Source: Arthrobacter sp. ISL-48 | GTDB taxonomy: Bacteria > Actinomycetota > Actinomycetes > Actinomycetales > Micrococcaceae | Direction of reading: 5' to 3' | Length of the DNA: 64,000 nt | NCBI RefSeq assembly: GCF_018613805.1 | Contig: NZ_JAGGPL010000013.1 | Location: 62,001 to 126,000, forward strand | Shown here: piece by piece, positions 1 to 7,917 of the stretch | Numbering within the stretch: the first letter of the stretch is position 1 | Layout of the letters: every line of letters begins with the position of its first letter | Notes under the pieces: generated by a model | What the model saw: the letters and a program-made list of their open reading frames with translations, nothing else | What the model was told of the DNA's origin: nothing | Databases searched by the model: none | Position numbers and translations under genes: made by a program

Positions 1-70
1 CGCAACTTTGATCGGTTCTTGCGCCGATCTTGAGGCTGCATGCGCGGACTAAAGCTTCTGGACTTAACAT

Positions 71-100
71 TTGCAATTAATGGCTGGTGTCAGGAATTAT
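71..100 (+). promoter_or_regulatory. Possible promoter for the VOC gene at 145
   Basis: TTGCAA at 71-76 is followed after 18 bases by AATTAT at 95-100, in a locally AT-rich stretch upstream of the VOC start. The match to consensus is only moderate. The rest of the first 144 bases shows nothing else I can support. Confidence 0.3.
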
Positions 101-144
101 GCGATTGTTCCTTTTGTCTACCTACGGAAGGTAGAGTGACCCGC

Positions 145-537
145 ATGCAAATGCGCCTTGAGGTTGTACAGGTCCCGGTTTCGGACGTCGACAGATCCAA
201 ATCGTTTTACTCGGAGAACCTTGGCTTCGTCCTTGACCACGACGTTGAGCACATCCCCGGGATGAGGGTGGTACAGCTGACCCCTCCAGGTTCTGCGGTA
301 TCGATCGTCATAGGCACGGGAATGACCAGCATGCCGCCCGGCAGCCTGGAGGGACTGCAACTGGTGGTTCCCGACATCAGAGCCCTGCGCAGCGAACTCC
401 TGGACCGCGGTGCGGACATCAGCGAGGTCCAGGACATGGGCGGAGTGCTGTTCGCCTACTTCGCCGATCCCGACGGCAACCGCTGGGTCATCCAGGGCGA
501 AACGGCCCCCGACGTCCGTGCGGCACACCAGGCCTGA
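145..537 (+). CDS. VOC (glyoxalase/bleomycin-resistance) family protein
   Basis: A 130-residue single-module vicinal-oxygen-chelate protein. The order is the usual one: an N-terminal VQVPVSDVDRSKSFYSENLGF segment in the first beta-alpha unit, and FADPDGNRWVIQG near the C-terminus, which carries the typical DPDGN turn. Members bind a divalent metal or small hydrophobic ligand, usually as a homodimer; substrate cannot be told. The start at 145 is chosen because homology begins there and GGAAGG lies at 126-131. A GTG at 136 is possible, and the open frame runs further upstream to 40 without family similarity. It is monocistronic and faces the LacI gene. Confidence 0.8.
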   Translation: MQMRLEVVQVPVSDVDRSKSFYSENLGFVLDHDVEHIPGMRVVQLTPPGSAVSIVIGTGMTSMPPGSLEGLQLVVPDIRALRSELLDRGADISEVQDMGGVLFAYFADPDGNRWVIQGETAPDVRAAHQA

Positions 538-551
538 ACGAAAAGTCCCTG

Positions 552-1577
552 TTACCGCTTCCCCGGCGCCGCCGTCGAGGCCCGCACCACCAGTTCGGTA
601 CCCAGCTCGATCCGCTGAGGCAATTCCTCATCGCCATCCAGGTGCCGGAGCAGGGCGCGCATGGCTGTCTCGGCCATCTGCACCACAGGCTGGCGGATGG
701 TGGTCAGGCCGGGCTCGATCCACTCGGCCGCCGGGATGTCATCGAAGCCCACAATCGACAGGTCCTCAGGAATGCGGAGCCCGGCCGAGCGCGCCGCCCG
801 GTAGGCGCCCATGGCCTGGTCGTCATTACCGGTGAAAATCGCCGTCGGCCGGTCATCCAGCTCGAGCAACTTGCGCGTGGCGGCCTCACCGGACTCGATG
901 GAGAAGTCGCCCGGAACCATCAAGGCCCGGTCCATTGCGATGCCCGCCCTGCGCAGCGCCGAGATGTAGCCATCCTCGCGCGCGCTGCTGCACTGCAGGT
1001 CCTCCCGTCCGCCGATCATGCCGATCCGCCGGTGCCCCAGCCCCAGCAGATGCTCTGTGGCCGAGTGCGCGCCGTCCCAGTTGGCCGCCCCCACGGTCAT
1101 CAGGTCCGGGCCCGGCTGGCCCACAGGATCAATCAGCACCACCGGGATTCCCAGCGACTTGATGCGCTGGATCTGCTTGGCGTCCAGCTGGTAGACCGCC
1201 ATCAGCAGCCCGTCCGACTTCCGCTCCGCCAGGTTCGCCAGCCACGGACGGATCCGCGAGCCGTCCATGCTCAGGCTGCTCACCACGGTGCCGTACCCGG
1301 CGTCCTGCGCCACGCGCTCCACGCCCTCGATGATCTCCAGCGCCCACTCCGAGCCCAGGCCAGGGAACACCAGGTCCACCAAGCCGGCCTTCTGCCGTCG
1401 CTTCGCGGGCCGGCGTGAGTACTCGCGGCGGGCGATGATCTCTTCGACCCGCGCCCTCGTCTCGGCCGCCACATGGGCGTGCCCGTTCAGCACCTTGGAA
1501 ACCGTGGGGACCGAGACGCCGGCCTCCCTCGCAATCTCACTGATCGTGGCGCGCCCGCTGTCATGCTTGCTCACCAC
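552..1577 (-). CDS. LacI-family transcriptional regulator of the glycan locus
   Basis: A 341-residue repressor with an N-terminal helix-turn-helix (residues about 12-58: ISEIAREAGVSVPTVSKVLNG, with hinge-helix region after it) and a periplasmic-binding-protein-like sensor domain (about 65-335) ending with the usual VVRAS segment. It is the last gene of the minus-strand run from 4466 and follows the cupin gene by 36 bases, starting at GTG after an AAAGGCGG sequence. The role as sensor of a sugar released by the neighbouring GH3/GH42 enzymes is inferred from context. The likely operators are the GTTTCTA/TAGAAAC palindromes at 4627 and 13610. Confidence 0.88.
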   Translation of the reverse strand: MVSKHDSGRATISEIAREAGVSVPTVSKVLNGHAHVAAETRARVEEIIARREYSRRPAKRRQKAGLVDLVFPGLGSEWALEIIEGVERVAQDAGYGTVVSSLSMDGSRIRPWLANLAERKSDGLLMAVYQLDAKQIQRIKSLGIPVVLIDPVGQPGPDLMTVGAANWDGAHSATEHLLGLGHRRIGMIGGREDLQCSSAREDGYISALRRAGIAMDRALMVPGDFSIESGEAATRKLLELDDRPTAIFTGNDDQAMGAYRAARSAGLRIPEDLSIVGFDDIPAAEWIEPGLTTIRQPVVQMAETAMRALLRHLDGDEELPQRIELGTELVVRASTAAPGKR

Positions 1578-1612
1578 GGAGGCCGCCTTTCAGCCGGGTC
1601 ATACGCCCGACG

Positions 1613-2350
1613 CTAGTTATCGGAAAGCTCCCACGTTTGAATCCGCCCGCACATGCCGTAGATCCTGCGGCTTTCCCGTTTTCCCATCGTAGTGCTCGCC
1701 TTCGACAGATAGAAAGTTTCTGCCGCGTCCAGAGACTGCAATTGCTGACGAGTGGTCTCTGCTTGCTTGGCTGCACCCGCAGCCAAGAGCTCTGCCCAGG
1801 TTCCCGTCTTGGATGCCACTAGCGTCGCCGCCCTCGCATGGAACTCCGCCAGTGCTCCCGGCCCGAACTTCAAGACTGCCTCCTTCAGCGCGAAGTAGCC
1901 CTCCAGCGCCAAATCACGACGACGGCGGGCCGCCTCCTCCCCCGCCGCCAGTCCGGCGTCGGCGTCCTTGTGCTCCAAAGCAGCAGCCCGACGGTACGTT
2001 TCCGCGTCTCTGAGATGTTCTTTCGGGAATGTCATCACGGCGTCGCCGTGTTCCGGCAGCCCGGCGTTCTGCATCACCACCAGGACCTTGAGATCACCGG
2101 AATCATTGATGGCGCGGTGCACCGTGCCGGGCGTGAACCACAGCACCACTCCCGGCACCAGGGGCGAGGAAGTGAAGCCGCGCGAGTCCAGCGTCTCCAT
2201 TCGGCCCGAGCCCTCCAGCACCACATACGCCTCCGTGGAAGCAGTGTGCATATGCGGGGATCCGCCGGCCGCACCGTCCGCGCCGGGCCAGTCGTAGATG
2301 CCCACCTCGGAGAGCCCCGTGGCTCCCGGAAACGTGGAAGCCACCGTCAC
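1613..2350 (-). CDS. Cupin-domain protein with helical C-terminal extension
   Basis: A 245-residue protein. Residues about 20-110 form a cupin barrel, with the metal-site motif HMHTASTEAYVVLEG (two His and a downstream Glu) and a second-motif His at PGTVHRAI. Residues about 115-245 are Ala/Leu/Glu-rich and probably helical, without recognised family. Its start overlaps the DUF6807 stop by 4 bases, so it is translationally coupled. The context suggests a sugar or sugar-acid isomerase or an accessory binding role, but the reaction is unknown. Confidence 0.78.
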   Translation of the reverse strand: MTVASTFPGATGLSEVGIYDWPGADGAAGGSPHMHTASTEAYVVLEGSGRMETLDSRGFTSSPLVPGVVLWFTPGTVHRAINDSGDLKVLVVMQNAGLPEHGDAVMTFPKEHLRDAETYRRAAALEHKDADAGLAAGEEAARRRRDLALEGYFALKEAVLKFGPGALAEFHARAATLVASKTGTWAELLAAGAAKQAETTRQQLQSLDAAETFYLSKASTTMGKRESRRIYGMCGRIQTWELSDN

Positions 2351-3321
2351 GCCCAGCTTTCCAGCGCCGCCTGGGCCGCAGCCGCCAGGGCCTGGGCACG
2401 GGCGGCGTCCACACCGCCGTCGGCAATCACCACGGCGTACCGGTAGGTCAGTGGCGAGCCCTCGCGCAGCGATACCTCCTTACTGAAGAAGGGGGCGGCG
2501 CCCAGGCACGCGAACATCGAGGACCTGGCGAACCATTGGTTGGGCGCACCGGGATTGGCATTGTCCTCCACGAACGCGACGGTGGAGGACCTGCAGGTGA
2601 CGTCATGCTTGCCTGTGAAAGTGATCCACTGCGAGCGGGTGCCCATGAACTCGTCGGAGCCGGTCCCCTCGGCGTTGCGGAACTCGCCGCCGGTGAAGGA
2701 CCGCGGGCCACGCCAGAACAGTCCGCCGTAGCCGGCGTTGTCGCGGCCTTCGGTGGTGGGGCTGCCGATGGCGATGACCTCGCTGGAGATGTTGCTCATC
2801 TCGGTTTCGAAGAGAATGGCGTAGGCGCCCTCGGTTCCGGCGCCTTCAGGGACCGCGCTTTCCGCTGCCTCCAGCAGTTGGATGCTGAACCGGCGGTTCT
2901 CCGCGATGACCGGTTCGCCGTCCTGCGAGATCCAAGTAAGGGATTCCGACGCCGTGATCCCGGCTCTGGTCTCGGCGATCGAGGCGAAGGACTGGTGGGT
3001 CATGGCGCCGTTGTTGTCCAGGTTGGCGTACGCGGTGGCACGGGTGTAGGTGGCGCCGCCCCAGAAGTTGTCCTTGCCCACGTTGGGCAGCGCCCAGGAC
3101 AGGCCCTTGTGCCACACATGGTCCCAGGGACGGGAGATGGTTACCTCGTCGCCGCCCAGCGTCGTGAGCGGGTGGAAGAACGGGCGCGGGCTTTCGTACT
3201 GGTCATCGCCGGGCCGGTAGTTGTAGGTGGCAATAGCCCGGCCGTTCGCGCTGAAGGTGAGGGCGGCGCCGTCGTCCGAGTAGCCCAGCTGGCAGGTGGT
3301 GGTGGCTGCGGGAGTGGTCAT
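2347..3321 (-). CDS. DUF6807 (PmoA-like) family protein
   Basis: A 324-residue cytoplasmic protein with no signal peptide. It shows the hallmarks of the DUF6807 family often found next to Gfo/Idh oxidoreductases in glycan loci: RPFFHPLTTLGG, RPWDHVWHKGLSW (His-rich) and GLFWRGPRSF. Function is not established; a beta-sandwich enzyme acting on sugar derivatives is a reasonable inference. It lies 29 bases after the oxidoreductase gene (CDS start 4466) and overlaps the cupin gene by 4 bases. No catalytic assignment is possible from sequence alone. Confidence 0.78.
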   Translation of the reverse strand: MTTPAATTTCQLGYSDDGAALTFSANGRAIATYNYRPGDDQYESPRPFFHPLTTLGGDEVTISRPWDHVWHKGLSWALPNVGKDNFWGGATYTRATAYANLDNNGAMTHQSFASIAETRAGITASESLTWISQDGEPVIAENRRFSIQLLEAAESAVPEGAGTEGAYAILFETEMSNISSEVIAIGSPTTEGRDNAGYGGLFWRGPRSFTGGEFRNAEGTGSDEFMGTRSQWITFTGKHDVTCRSSTVAFVEDNANPGAPNQWFARSSMFACLGAAPFFSKEVSLREGSPLTYRYAVVIADGGVDAARAQALAAAAQAALESWA

Positions 3322-3350
3322 TGGTAGTCTCCTTGGAAAGTTTGGGTTGG

Positions 3351-4466
3351 TCAGACGCGGCTGGCCAGGGCTGTTGCATCGAGCGCCCTGGTGCCCATGC
3401 CCTCGCCATCCATGCCGCCATAGAAGGGGTGCCCGGGGACGATCTCGCCCCGGCGGACCGCGGTGCCGGTGAATGCGGACGCGTAAATGGCGGCGGCGAG
3501 CTCCAGCGTCTGCCGCGCGGAGTCAGCACCGGCTGGTAGCGGGCGGCCGGCGTCGAGCGCGTCATACATGGCCAGGAACTGGGCCGAGTGCCCGCTGCCG
3601 CGCTCCAGCGCCTGGCCGGCCCACGCTCCGGTGACCTGTTCCTCGTGGCCTGGCGCGCCGGTGATGGTCCAGTTGTCCGTGCTGTAGCCGTACAGGTGGC
3701 TCAGTTCCACGGTGGCGAACTCGCAGTCAATCCGGATGTCCGAGGTTTCCCGGGGTGAAAGCAGCGAGTTGACGATGGTAGCCACAACGCCATTCCCGAA
3801 CCGGACCAGCGCGGCGGACAGGTCCTCGGTGGAGGTGGCCCGGTCCTGCCGGCTGGCGATGGCAGTCGCTTCCTCCCATGGGCCTAGCAGGTGCAGGAGC
3901 AGATCGAACTGATGGATGCCGTGGCCCATGGTGGGTCCGCCGCCCTCGGCGGTCCAGGTGCCGCGCCAGGGGAGGTCCCAGTAGCTGTCCGGACGGTACC
4001 AGAGCGTGTCGCAGCGGGCCACCAGCGGACGGCCGAACTCGGCCCCGCCGATCAGGTGCTGGGCCGCGGCGGAGGCGTCACCGAACCGGTGCTGGAAGAC
4101 GCAGGAGAACTGCGCCCCGCCCTTGGTCTGCGCCTCGCCCAGCCGGTCGAAGTCCGCCAGGCTCAGCGCTGGCGGCTTCTCCGACAGGACATGGACGCCG
4201 GCTTCGAGGCATTCGATGGCTTGTTCGATGTGCATCATGGGCGGGGTGCACAGGTGCACGATGTCCGGCTTAGCTTCTTTGAGAAGCTCGGTCAGGGTGA
4301 GGTGCTTGCCGGCGATGCCGTGCTGTTGGGCGAAGGCGTCCAGCCTGCCCTGGTCCACGTCGCACGCGGCCACGAGTTCCGCCCGCCCGCCTGTCCGGGC
4401 CAGGTTGTCCGCGTGCACCGCCGCGATCCCGCCGGTCCCCACGATGGCCACTCTGTACGTCCGCAT
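3351..4466 (-). CDS. Gfo/Idh/MocA-family NAD(P)-dependent oxidoreductase
   Basis: A 371-residue dehydrogenase. It has an N-terminal Rossmann fold with VAIVGTGGIAAVHADN (residues about 5-19) and the catalytic EKP motif (LSEKPPALS, about residue 95). The C-terminal alpha/beta substrate domain includes GGPTMGHGIHQFDLLLHLLG, which carries the family's D/H dyad. The start at 4466 is preferred over the longer frame to 4541 because GGAGAG precedes it by 4 bases and homology begins there. It is the first gene of the minus operon, divergent from the GH3 gene, and probably oxidises or epimerises a sugar. Confidence 0.88.
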   Translation of the reverse strand: MRTYRVAIVGTGGIAAVHADNLARTGGRAELVAACDVDQGRLDAFAQQHGIAGKHLTLTELLKEAKPDIVHLCTPPMMHIEQAIECLEAGVHVLSEKPPALSLADFDRLGEAQTKGGAQFSCVFQHRFGDASAAAQHLIGGAEFGRPLVARCDTLWYRPDSYWDLPWRGTWTAEGGGPTMGHGIHQFDLLLHLLGPWEEATAIASRQDRATSTEDLSAALVRFGNGVVATIVNSLLSPRETSDIRIDCEFATVELSHLYGYSTDNWTITGAPGHEEQVTGAWAGQALERGSGHSAQFLAMYDALDAGRPLPAGADSARQTLELAAAIYASAFTGTAVRRGEIVPGHPFYGGMDGEGMGTRALDATALASRV

Positions 4467-4528
4467 GTTCTCTCCGTCGTTGCAGTGAAATGTTGTTGCG
4501 ATGATGCCGAGGCGCTTTGGGCTCTTCT

Positions 4529-4559
4529 CGAAACTTTCCAAGGTGACTTTGAAGTTTCG
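4529..4559. promoter_or_regulatory. Inverted repeat, candidate operator of the oxidoreductase operon
   Basis: CGAAACTT at 4529-4536 and AAGTTTCG at 4552-4559 are perfect 8-base arms separated by 15 bases. It lies about 65 bases upstream of the oxidoreductase start. The GAAAC/GTTTC core matches the palindromes at 4627 and 13610. Binding by the LacI regulator at 552-1577 is inferred. Confidence 0.5.
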
Positions 4560-4626
4560 GATGCCGCTGGCCGCATAATTCCCGACTTGACCTCCACGTT
4601 ATGGAGGTTCCGATGCGCAAGTCAAG

Positions 4627-4643
4627 GTTTCTACCCTAGAAAC
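4627..4643. promoter_or_regulatory. 17-bp palindrome, candidate LacI operator between the divergent units
   Basis: GTTTCTA, a CCC centre, then TAGAAAC: perfect 7-base arms. It lies between the divergent oxidoreductase and GH3 genes, upstream of a possible GH3 -10 box (TAGAAT, 4669-4674). Odd 17-base symmetry is unusual for LacI proteins, which mostly use even palindromes, so another regulator is possible. Confidence 0.55.
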
Positions 4644-4699
4644 TAAACACAATTTTCTGATACTTTCTTAGAATCACTTCACGATCTTAGGAGAAGCGC

Positions 4700-7096
4700 G
4701 TGACCAGCGGTGCCGCCGAGAAACAAGCCCTTCCTCAAGCCCACCCCATAGCCGTTGTCCTCGATAACGAGAAGCGCGAAGCCGTCGAACGCCTCATCCG
4801 GGAGATGACGCTGGAGGAGAAGCTGGCGCAGCTGGTCGGGGTATGGGTGAACGCGTCCACCGACGGCGACTCCGTGGCACCTCTGCAGAACGAGATGGCC
4901 GGCGATGGCCGCTCCTGGGATGACGTCATCTCCCACGGCCTGGGCCAGATCACCCGCATGTACGGCACCGTCCCGGTGGAACCGCTTGAGGGCGCGCGCC
5001 GGTTGGCTGCCGCACAGGAGCAAATCATGGCCGCCTCCCGCTTCGGCATTCCCGCCCAGGTGCACGAGGAATGCCTGGCCGGGCTCGCCGCATGGAAAGC
5101 CACTGCCTTCCCGGTGCCGCTGGCCTGGGGCGCCAGCTTCAACCCGGTCCTGGTGCGGCGGATGGCAGGGAGGATCGGGGGGCAGATGAGCGCGCTCGGT
5201 GTCCATCAGGGACTGGCGCCTGTACTGGATGTGGTGCGCGACCTGCGCTGGGGCCGGGTAGAGGAAACCATCGGCGAGGACCCGTATCTGGTGGGTACGG
5301 TCGCCAGCGCCTACGTCCAGGGGCTGGAGGAGGCCGGAATCGTGGCCACGCTGAAGCACTTTGTGGGCTACTCCGCCTCCCGCGCTGGCCGCAACCATGC
5401 GCCCGTGTCTATGGGCCCGCGGGAACTGGCGGACGTCATGCTGCCCCCGTTCGAGCTGGCCATCAGGCACGGCGGCGCGCGCTCTGTGATGCACGCCTAC
5501 ACCGATATCGACGGCGTTCCGGCCGCCGCGAACCGGGCGCTGCTTACGTCCCTGCTGCGGGATGAGTGGGGTTTTGCCGGCACGGTGGTGGCTGACTACT
5601 TCGGCGTTGCCTTCCTGAACGTCACCCACGGAATCGCGGCCGATTCCGGTGACGCCGCCGTCCTGGCCTTAACGGCCGGTGTGGACGTGGAGCTGCCCAC
5701 GGTGAACTGTTATGGCAAACCGCTGCTGGAGCGGATCCTGTCGGGCGCGGTTCCCGAGGCGCTGGTGGACATTGCGCTGCGGCGCGTGCTTACGCAGAAG
5801 CAGGAGGCTGGGCTGCTCTCCCCGGACTACCGTCCCGCTCCCCCGGCACTTGCCGCCGGCTCCATTGACTTGGATCCCGCATTGAACCGTGCGTTGGCCC
5901 GGGAGATCGCGGGCCAGTCGCTGGTGCTGCTGACCAACAGGACGTACGACGGCGGCCCGGCACTGCCGCTTTTGCCCTCGGCTTTAGAGTCACTCGGCGT
6001 GGTGGGCCCGCTGGCGCACGATCCCTTCGCGATGCTCGGCTGCTACTCCTTTGACGCACATGTGGGTGCATCCCATCCTGAGGTTCCGATGGGCATTCGG
6101 GTGCCGACGGTGGCTGCGGCTGCCGCTGCCAGGTTTGGTTCGATCCCCAGTTCTGTCACCGGCACGTGCGAGGCCATCTCTGAGGAACAGATTCTTGAGG
6201 CGTGCGGCATTGCATCCACCGTGGACACCTGCGTGATCGTTGTGGGCGACAATGCCGGCCTCTTCGGCCGCGGCACCTCCGGCGAGGGCAACGACGCGCC
6301 CGACCTGAAATTGCCAGGGGACCAGCACCGCATGCTGGACCGCGTGCTGGCCGCGGCGGAGGCTGCAGGGACGCGTGGCATCGTGGTGGTTCTTAGCGGG
6401 CGCCCATATGCCCTGGGTGATTTCGTTGACCGGGCCGCTGCCATCGTCCAGGGCTTCTTCCCAGGCGAGGAAGGGGCAGACGCGCTTTGGGACGTACTGA
6501 CCGGCGTGGTGAATCCTTCCGGTAAGCTGCCCGTGTCCGTCCCGCCGGCCCCCGGCGGGCAGCCCGGCACGTACCTGCGCAGCCGACTGGCCGGCCCCTC
6601 CGGTGTCAGTGCACTGGACCCGTCTGCTCTGTTCGGCTTCGGCCACGGGCTTTCCTACACCACCTTCGGGTTCTCGGACCATACGGCCACTGCGCCAACC
6701 ATGTCGACGTCGGAGGCGGTCACCGTGGGCTGCACGGTCACCAACACCGGCGCTCTTGACGGCGCCGAGGTGGTGCAGCTTTATCTGGAAGATCCGGTGG
6801 GTGAGGTAGTCCGCCCGGTGCGCGAGCTGATCGGCTACGCGCGGGTGGAGCTTACCGCAGGGGCTTCGGCCACGGTGGAATTCACGGTGCATGCGGACCG
6901 GACGTCCTTCACCGGCGTGGACCTGAAGCGCGTGGTGGCGCCGGGACTGGTGAAGCTGCATGTGACCACGTCCAGCACGGACGATGTCCACACGCACGAG
7001 GTGATCCTGCACGGCGAACGCCGGGTGGTGGGCTTCGAAAGGGAGATGCTGACGCCAGTCACGGTGACCCCGGAATTGTTTGCTTCAGGCGCATGA
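4700..7096 (+). CDS. Glycoside hydrolase family 3 (beta-glucosidase/beta-xylosidase type)
   Basis: A 798-residue retaining glycosidase with the full three-part GH3 layout: an N-terminal TIM barrel (about 25-350), an alpha/beta sandwich domain (about 395-620, with GEGNDAPDLKLPG) and a C-terminal fibronectin-III-like domain (about 680-780). The nucleophile is Asp299 in TVVADYFGV, followed by the AVLALTAGVDVELP segment typical of this branch. No signal peptide, so it acts inside the cell on imported oligosaccharides. The start is GTG, with AGGAGAAG at 4689-4696. The exact sugar (glucose, xylose or arabinose) cannot be decided. Confidence 0.9.
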   Translation: MTSGAAEKQALPQAHPIAVVLDNEKREAVERLIREMTLEEKLAQLVGVWVNASTDGDSVAPLQNEMAGDGRSWDDVISHGLGQITRMYGTVPVEPLEGARRLAAAQEQIMAASRFGIPAQVHEECLAGLAAWKATAFPVPLAWGASFNPVLVRRMAGRIGGQMSALGVHQGLAPVLDVVRDLRWGRVEETIGEDPYLVGTVASAYVQGLEEAGIVATLKHFVGYSASRAGRNHAPVSMGPRELADVMLPPFELAIRHGGARSVMHAYTDIDGVPAAANRALLTSLLRDEWGFAGTVVADYFGVAFLNVTHGIAADSGDAAVLALTAGVDVELPTVNCYGKPLLERILSGAVPEALVDIALRRVLTQKQEAGLLSPDYRPAPPALAAGSIDLDPALNRALAREIAGQSLVLLTNRTYDGGPALPLLPSALESLGVVGPLAHDPFAMLGCYSFDAHVGASHPEVPMGIRVPTVAAAAAARFGSIPSSVTGTCEAISEEQILEACGIASTVDTCVIVVGDNAGLFGRGTSGEGNDAPDLKLPGDQHRMLDRVLAAAEAAGTRGIVVVLSGRPYALGDFVDRAAAIVQGFFPGEEGADALWDVLTGVVNPSGKLPVSVPPAPGGQPGTYLRSRLAGPSGVSALDPSALFGFGHGLSYTTFGFSDHTATAPTMSTSEAVTVGCTVTNTGALDGAEVVQLYLEDPVGEVVRPVRELIGYARVELTAGASATVEFTVHADRTSFTGVDLKRVVAPGLVKLHVTTSSTDDVHTHEVILHGERRVVGFEREMLTPVTVTPELFASGA

Positions 7097-7099
7097 GCC

Positions 7100-7870
7100 C
7101 TAGTCGGAGCGACTGGCGTGGGCCAGGGTGAACTTCCTCTCCACATGCTTCAGCAGCGGCCGGGAGCTCAGGCCGACGAAGTACACCACTGCCCCGGCGA
7201 TGACAGGCAACAGGAAGGCTGTGGTCGTCAGCAGCAGGAACACAGTCACGAACAGGATTCCGGCGTTGCCCAGCGAGACCCGCTTCTGCGCCACGAAACT
7301 GTAAAGGGACAGCCAATAGATGTCCCGAACCCGGAACGCAAACCGGGACAACAGCAACAGCGCGTTCAACGCTGCGGTGCCCACAAGAAGCCCCAGAACC
7401 AGCAGTGCCAGCCGGATTAGTGGCTCTGCCTCATAGATCGAGCCCAAGCCCGCCAGGCTGAAGGCGATCACGACCAGGAGCAGCAGGTACGGGAGCCAGA
7501 CCATCACGGCCTGGCCGAAGTTCATCCGGTACCCGCGGACGAAATCCCGGAGGACCCCGGTATCGCGCCCCGATAGCAGCCGGTTGAACGCGTACATGGC
7601 CGCCACCAGTGACGGGCCAACCGGGACGCATGCCAGCAGGAAGAGCAGCCCTCCGGCGCCGAAGCCCGGGCCTGATCGAGCCACCTGCATCGTGCCGGAA
7701 GTCATCGTGCCGGAAGTCGGCATTCCCGGCGAGAGGCTCACGAAAACAGCCGCCACCACCAGCAGCACGTTGGCCAGGACCAGCAGGGCGGAGCCCATCA
7801 TCACGCCGGAGACGGTGCCGGCCGCCCTGAACAGGGGGCCAGCACCGTATTCCGTCTTTTTCTGAACCAC
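7100..7870 (-). CDS. YesL-like (DUF624) membrane protein
   Basis: A 256-residue integral membrane protein with five to six predicted helices (for example SALLVLANVLLVVAAVFVSL, VWLPYLLLLVVIAFSLAGL, FVTVFLLLTTTAFLLPVIAG). YesL-like proteins accompany LplB/LplC-type sugar ABC systems in rhamnogalacturonan and other glycan operons; their biochemical role is unknown. The open frame extends to 8380, but that part is a shadow of the binding-protein gene. The GTG at 7870 with AAAGG five bases upstream is the better start. It is the last gene of the operon and is convergent with the GH3 gene. Confidence 0.75.
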   Translation of the reverse strand: MVQKKTEYGAGPLFRAAGTVSGVMMGSALLVLANVLLVVAAVFVSLSPGMPTSGTMTSGTMQVARSGPGFGAGGLLFLLACVPVGPSLVAAMYAFNRLLSGRDTGVLRDFVRGYRMNFGQAVMVWLPYLLLLVVIAFSLAGLGSIYEAEPLIRLALLVLGLLVGTAALNALLLLSRFAFRVRDIYWLSLYSFVAQKRVSLGNAGILFVTVFLLLTTTAFLLPVIAGAVVYFVGLSSRPLLKHVERKFTLAHASRSD

Positions 7871-7917
7871 AACTGCCTTTCGGTTGGTGCCGGAGCCAGC
7901 TGCCGCCGTCGGACGTG

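Noticed and set aside
1711..1721. Palindrome AGAAAGTTTCT inside the cupin gene
   Set aside because: It resembles the glycan-locus half-sites but lies in coding sequence far from a start; probably chance.
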